From the NCBI RefSeq assembly GCF_000350225.1, contig NW_005179090.1:166628-230627 (forward strand): a stretch of 64,000 bases of DNA, read 5' to 3'. The translations under genes were made by a program, and so were the position numbers. Positions 60,172 through 64,000 of the stretch are shown here, in pieces. This DNA is from Chondrus crispus (taxonomy: Eukaryota > Rhodophyta > Florideophyceae > Gigartinales > Gigartinaceae). How positions within the stretch are numbered: the first letter of the stretch is position 1; each line of letters starts with the position of its first letter. Below the pieces are notes generated by a model that saw only the letters and a list, made by a program, of their open reading frames with translations, had not been told where the DNA came from and did not search any database.

Positions 60172-61839
60172 ATGTCGGACCACCACGTCTTTAACATCGG
60201 TCTCGCCCTCGCAGGCGGCGCCACCCGCGGCGCCTACACCGCCGGAGTCCTCGACTTCATCCTCCAAGCCCTGAGAGACTTCGAACAACAGCGTCTGGAA
60301 GACCCGGACTCAGTCCCGTCATGGCGCGTAAATCTCAAGACGATCGCCGGGACCTCCGCCGGCGGCATCACGGCTGCCATCGCCATGGCCGCCATTGGTA
60401 CCTCAATTGAGCCCCTTTCCAGCGAGCTCCACCCTCCTGACCCGGAGAATAACAAGTTCTATGATGTCTGGGTGAAACAGGTCAACTCTAAGGCCCTTTT
60501 CGACACCTCCGACCTAAACCCTGAAGCCGCCTTGAAGGATAAGGACTATGACAATCCGGTCTGCTCGCTTCTTAACTCCAAATTCCCTGCAGAACAAGCG
60601 GCTAATGCCTTGCTGGAGAAAGGTGACTTGGTACCTCCACCGTCATGGGCAAAAGACTTGCAGCTTTACATCACCACCGGAAATCTTAGAGGCGTTCCAT
60701 TCTGTGTTTCAAACTTCAGAGGGGCCGATGACAGCCTTAGCGATTTACGCATGACCCGCCATCGGGACTGGGTAGGCTTTAAAACCGGTCCATCTAAGAT
60801 CACAGGGCTGCAACCCCTTGACCTGCACTCAAAAAGAGGATCGAAGCAATGGGATGGTGTCCGCCAGGCGATGCAAGCCACCGGTACTTTGCCAGCAATT
60901 TTTCCGGTGGCCAAGGTAACGGCGCCTGTCTCGTCGTACACTAAAAAATTTGGAAAGTGTGAAGCAGCTTGGCCAGCCGGAATGCCGGCAGAGTTCTCGT
61001 ACGATGCTGTTGACGGTGCCATCTTTCGTAATACGCCGTTGGAGTTGGTGCGCATGTCGATGGAGGCCGCCGGATCGGATAAAGTCGTGTTAACAGAAAA
61101 AGTGGAAAATGCTCAAGGAGCGGTGGTCCTGGTGGATCCCTCTCCGTCGCGTCAGGTATACGAGACGGACTATTCTGAGCAAAAGTGCCAGTCGATACCG
61201 GAAACTCTTCTCAGAGTTCTCTCATCGTTAATCCTCGACGCGAACTTCTTAGATGATGAAGCAGATGCAGTCGAAAATGTGAATGACCTTTCGAGGTTCA
61301 TGATCTCGCCCATGCGCTCAGGCAGAGCAGGAAGGCAGGAAATATTGGCAACGGACACGTTACATGGCTTTGGGGGGGTTATCGGGGAGGCTCAGAGGAA
61401 GCACGATTTCCAACTGGGGCGACGCAACGCGCAGCAGTTTTTGCGCTCTCACTTCGTCGTGCCATTGGCAGGTGCCAAGTCAAACGACATTTTTAAACAA
61501 GATGCGGAACGATTTGCCACAGATATGGGTGAGCGAGGCAAGGTTGTTCGAATCCTGCCGCTATTTAAAAGTGCCCATCGCGATTGTGCAACACCTGTAT
61601 GGCCGACGTTTAGAAAGGAAGCAAGGAATAAGAGGAGAGAGGAACTGCATGACGAGATAACGGACCGCGTGAAGGTGGTGCTGACCAGCTTTGCAGTCAA
61701 TTGGGGGTTGTACAGGAGGGGTTGGTTTCCGTTTTCTGCAGTTCGAAATTGGTTCGTCACAGTCGCATTGGGCAACATATGCAAACATATTATGAAACGC
61801 GTAGATGTTGCCATAGAAAAGGCTCTGAACAATTTTTAA
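60172..61839 (+). CDS. Patatin-like phospholipase
   Basis: A 555-aa patatin-family acyl hydrolase acting on membrane or storage lipids with a Ser-Asp dyad. The glycine-rich oxyanion motif LALAGGATRGAYTAG stands at residue 10-25. The nucleophile elbow is AGTSAGGITAA (Ser at about 62), and the catalytic aspartate is in DAVDGAIFRNTPLEL (about 282). The C-terminal third has basic and hydrophobic helices (FRKEARNKRREELHDEI, WFVTVALGNICKHIM) and no signal peptide. The start MSDHHVFNIG is the last ATG before the motif. The frame is open further upstream across a C11 tract but without conserved sequence. Single exon. Proteins of this length with a cytoplasmic N-terminus are often soluble or peripheral, so location is uncertain. 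Confidence 0.88.
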   Translation: MSDHHVFNIGLALAGGATRGAYTAGVLDFILQALRDFEQQRLEDPDSVPSWRVNLKTIAGTSAGGITAAIAMAAIGTSIEPLSSELHPPDPENNKFYDVWVKQVNSKALFDTSDLNPEAALKDKDYDNPVCSLLNSKFPAEQAANALLEKGDLVPPPSWAKDLQLYITTGNLRGVPFCVSNFRGADDSLSDLRMTRHRDWVGFKTGPSKITGLQPLDLHSKRGSKQWDGVRQAMQATGTLPAIFPVAKVTAPVSSYTKKFGKCEAAWPAGMPAEFSYDAVDGAIFRNTPLELVRMSMEAAGSDKVVLTEKVENAQGAVVLVDPSPSRQVYETDYSEQKCQSIPETLLRVLSSLILDANFLDDEADAVENVNDLSRFMISPMRSGRAGRQEILATDTLHGFGGVIGEAQRKHDFQLGRRNAQQFLRSHFVVPLAGAKSNDIFKQDAERFATDMGERGKVVRILPLFKSAHRDCATPVWPTFRKEARNKRREELHDEITDRVKVVLTSFAVNWGLYRRGWFPFSAVRNWFVTVALGNICKHIMKRVDVAIEKALNNF

Positions 61840-63233
61840 GCAAAATGCACCATATTGTATCGTCATTCGTGGGCGAACCCTTCGAAGGGTACTGAGAGCA
61901 TCTCTACCACGGCTCTCGATATTCTAATGACAAGTTTTCATTCCGGTAAATCTGTTGAGAATTGGAGCAATAGAGGTGCCCAATAAAATTTAAGCACTTG
62001 GCCAGAAATTTTTGACTAGAGAAGTGAATACGGTCACCGGGAAGAAGTGCTCTAACAAAGTAGAAGTGCATAGGGCATCGCTTCTACCATGACGAGCAAA
62101 AAGCATGAAATGTCGCAAGGGAACATCTATATATGCATTACACGTGCACAGCCTGCTCAGTGTTCTCGCCCTCCTTATTTTCCAAAGCATTTCCAGTCCT
62201 TCTTTGCCTTCGTTTTGTGTAATGTGGAATTCTTGAGAGGAAAGCCCGCAAAAGGCGTTCGCAACTTTTAGAAGTTTGTGGATCTCGCCCGGGTCTTGGC
62301 GGGATGGAGGCCATATAGCGCATCCTCTGGCAGTATGAATGAAGGTGTGATGGACGTACGGCGTCGTGGTGATTCCTTTCGCCCCGACTCTTTCAGGATG
62401 GATGTTGGGCATGGACGTTAGGGTGAGATAAGATCGTACCCAGGAAGTAAAAACAGTTCGTGTTGGTCGCAGCAGACAGCATGCCAAGGAAATTTAAGTT
62501 TTAGGGTCGAAGCGGTAGATATGCATTAAAATCCGCTCATCTGCTTGTGTCGTTGCGCAATTCCTTTGCTTTTCGTTTCTTAACGTGAAGAGAGCAATGC
62601 AAAGTGCTTACCCTTTGGGAATGAAAAGTCTTTCGATGCAAGCACGCGACAGGACGTATTCATGTATGCGGTACATGCACGCGCATTGATATGCGCGCTC
62701 TTCCCATCTAAGGATGCATAGGCTAAAGTTGAAGTAATTTCATCCTCCATCTGTTGGACTCATCAATGTCTATCCTTTAACAACTGACATCTGATATACG
62801 GTCGTGGTGGGTGAAAAGGCCTGTCCCTTTCGTGGTGGATGAAAATAGATGAAAATAAGGGGCACAGAGGATCACACATTTGCCGCAGGACTTCCCCGTT
62901 CACCATGAAATCCACGTGTTGCAAAAACATTGGATTTATGCATGAGGCCTTTGCAATGATTGGGTTTGCCACAGCCATTGTATTGGCCTACCACTTCCGC
63001 CCTGCAAATATCTACATGATTGCTCTTCGTGCCACACTGCGTATTATCCATCAACGCGCCGCCGTCTTCTTTCCACGTCAACTGATGTAGAGGACTTCGA
63101 ACAGGTCGCTCTTACCAGGAAATATCCGTCATCTCTGTCAACTTGGCTCGTGCAAACTTGCCAAACCTCACTGGGTTCAGCGCCTTGCAATCCCTCTCCA
63201 AGTTTCGAGTGCCTTACTCGCACTCAACCAAGC
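61840..63233. other. 1.4-kb intergenic interval
   Basis: No recognised gene. An 83-codon ORF at 62839-63090 has one hydrophobic helix (EAFAMIGFATAIVLAYHF) faintly like a light-harvesting helix but lacks the E-x-x-N/H-x-R signature. Confidence 0.45.
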
Positions 63234-63887
63234 ATGGCGAGAATTATGGTGCCTCGTGAAACAACCGCATTTTGCCAATCATTGAATTTCCGGTGGACTC
63301 GCTGCACGGTGCATCAAATTTCAGCGAGAACGGCTCTCCGACCCCCGCCATCGCGTTTGAAACGATGTCAGAAACAAGTTGACTCTAAACTTCAACCCGA
63401 CCGCCATCACGGACACACAAAGATATCATGCAAACAAGAACAGGAAAAGCAGGGTGTGAGCAAGTCTTTGGCATACGCTGCAGCCGCCATTATATTGGCC
63501 GCAGCGCCTTTCGCAGGGGTCTCAGCCCCTCCGCCCGCCCTCTCCTCACAGCTGAACTCTGCCCCCTTGCGCTTCTCCCAGTCGCTTCTTAAGGATGATG
63601 GCGAGGCTCCAGTGAAATTGCAACCACAATGGGATGTAAAATCTATGAACAGCAAAGCAGAGACAATTTTGATGTTCTCTAACGACTCCGATTCCGTCGT
63701 TGACTTGTGGTGGATTGACTACTTTGGACACGAGGTCTACTACGCCACCATTAATCCTGGGACAACACACATGCAACCATCATATGCTACTCACCCTTGG
63801 GTAGTTCGGGACCACATCTCTCAGAATTCCGTTTTGGTTGTGGTAGCTGGTACTGAGCCAGCCCTTGCGGTTGTACAGAGCGTTTGA
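63234..63887 (+). CDS. VHL beta-domain protein with probable thylakoid-lumen targeting
   Basis: A 217-aa protein with a von Hippel-Lindau beta domain (about residues 145-217): ETILMFSNDSDSVVDLWWID, FGHEVYYATINPGTTHM and the tail YATHPWVVRDHI. In human VHL this fold binds hydroxylated HIF. In isolated form it occurs in proteins of unknown role. The first 80 residues are basic and Ser/Arg-rich, then a hydrophobic stretch ending in Ala-x-Ala type sites (SLAYAAAAIILAAAPFAGVSA) follows. This is the layout of a bipartite plastid signal to the thylakoid lumen. No VHL alpha domain (elongin C binding) is visible, so it is not a ubiquitin-ligase substrate receptor. Single exon, ATG at 63234. Confidence 0.75.
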   Translation: MARIMVPRETTAFCQSLNFRWTRCTVHQISARTALRPPPSRLKRCQKQVDSKLQPDRHHGHTKISCKQEQEKQGVSKSLAYAAAAIILAAAPFAGVSAPPPALSSQLNSAPLRFSQSLLKDDGEAPVKLQPQWDVKSMNSKAETILMFSNDSDSVVDLWWIDYFGHEVYYATINPGTTHMQPSYATHPWVVRDHISQNSVLVVVAGTEPALAVVQSV

Positions 63888-64000
63888 AAGCCGGTCGTGG
63901 CTGTTCACAACGGGAACATGTTGTACGATTGTAACACAACTACTAGCGTTTATTATTAATCTGCGTATTCATCAACTACTTGTACCATACTACTATCACA
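63888..64000. other. 3' flank of the VHL-domain gene
   Basis: The last 113 bp hold the 3' untranslated region. Nothing else recognisable. Confidence 0.4.

Noticed and set aside
62839-63090. 83-codon ORF with one hydrophobic helix, weakly like a light-harvesting-type helix
   Set aside because: The E-x-x-N/H-x-R chlorophyll signature is missing and there is no transit peptide.

Overview
The window looks like nuclear DNA of a multicellular red alga, most likely a florideophyte close to Chondrus crispus; this is an inference. The supporting genes are a ferredoxin-dependent bilin reductase of the PebB type (phycoerythrobilin synthesis) and a plastid GapA-type GAPDH whose only intron interrupts the transit peptide. 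The genes are almost intron-free (a 7.6 kb DNA polymerase epsilon gene in one exon), and a compact gene island is flanked by LTR retrotransposons and DNA transposons. No bacterial operons, tRNA or rRNA genes were recognised.

Layout. 1-14.9 kb is retrotransposon debris: a 5'-truncated Ty1/copia fragment (+), a second broken copia element (-), and a long broken Ty3/gypsy element (-) with a chromodomain at the integrase C-terminus. 15.0-17.55 kb is an apparently intact pogo/Tigger-like transposon with TA duplications and matching inverted ends. 17.97-26.16 kb is the most unusual object. It is an 8.2 kb element with inverted ends CAGTCGGTGACC and a 4-bp TTAG duplication. It carries a decayed reading frame of about 2,000 codons that joins a Cys-rich N-terminus, a DUF6589-like core, a PIN/XPG-like nuclease-type region and a CXC zinc domain, and it also carries a convergent intact ORF of unknown function. 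A small inverted-repeat element ending in a 63-bp palindrome follows at 26.5-26.7 kb.

26.86-57.67 kb is the gene island, with genes alternating in divergent and convergent pairs: an unknown 191-aa protein, a plastid DUF1995 protein, XPF nuclease, ribosomal P2 and L12 (divergent, 420 bp apart), PebB, DDX47/Rrp3 helicase, DNA polymerase epsilon, a tRNA-guanine transglycosylase, a RING/coiled-coil protein, GapA, a PEX6-like AAA ATPase, the N-terminal Fe-S part of the complex I 75-kDa subunit, and MED31 (two introns). A 1.24 kb inverted-repeat element sits between GapA and PEX6. The last part is sparser, with a patatin-like lipase and a small protein with a VHL beta domain and a probable thylakoid-lumen targeting signal.

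Functionally the island mixes housekeeping (ribosome, rRNA processing, DNA replication and repair, Mediator, peroxisome, respiration) with plastid functions (bilin synthesis, Calvin cycle, a DUF1995 protein). The only likely functional grouping is P2 with L12, which are physical neighbours on the ribosomal stalk.
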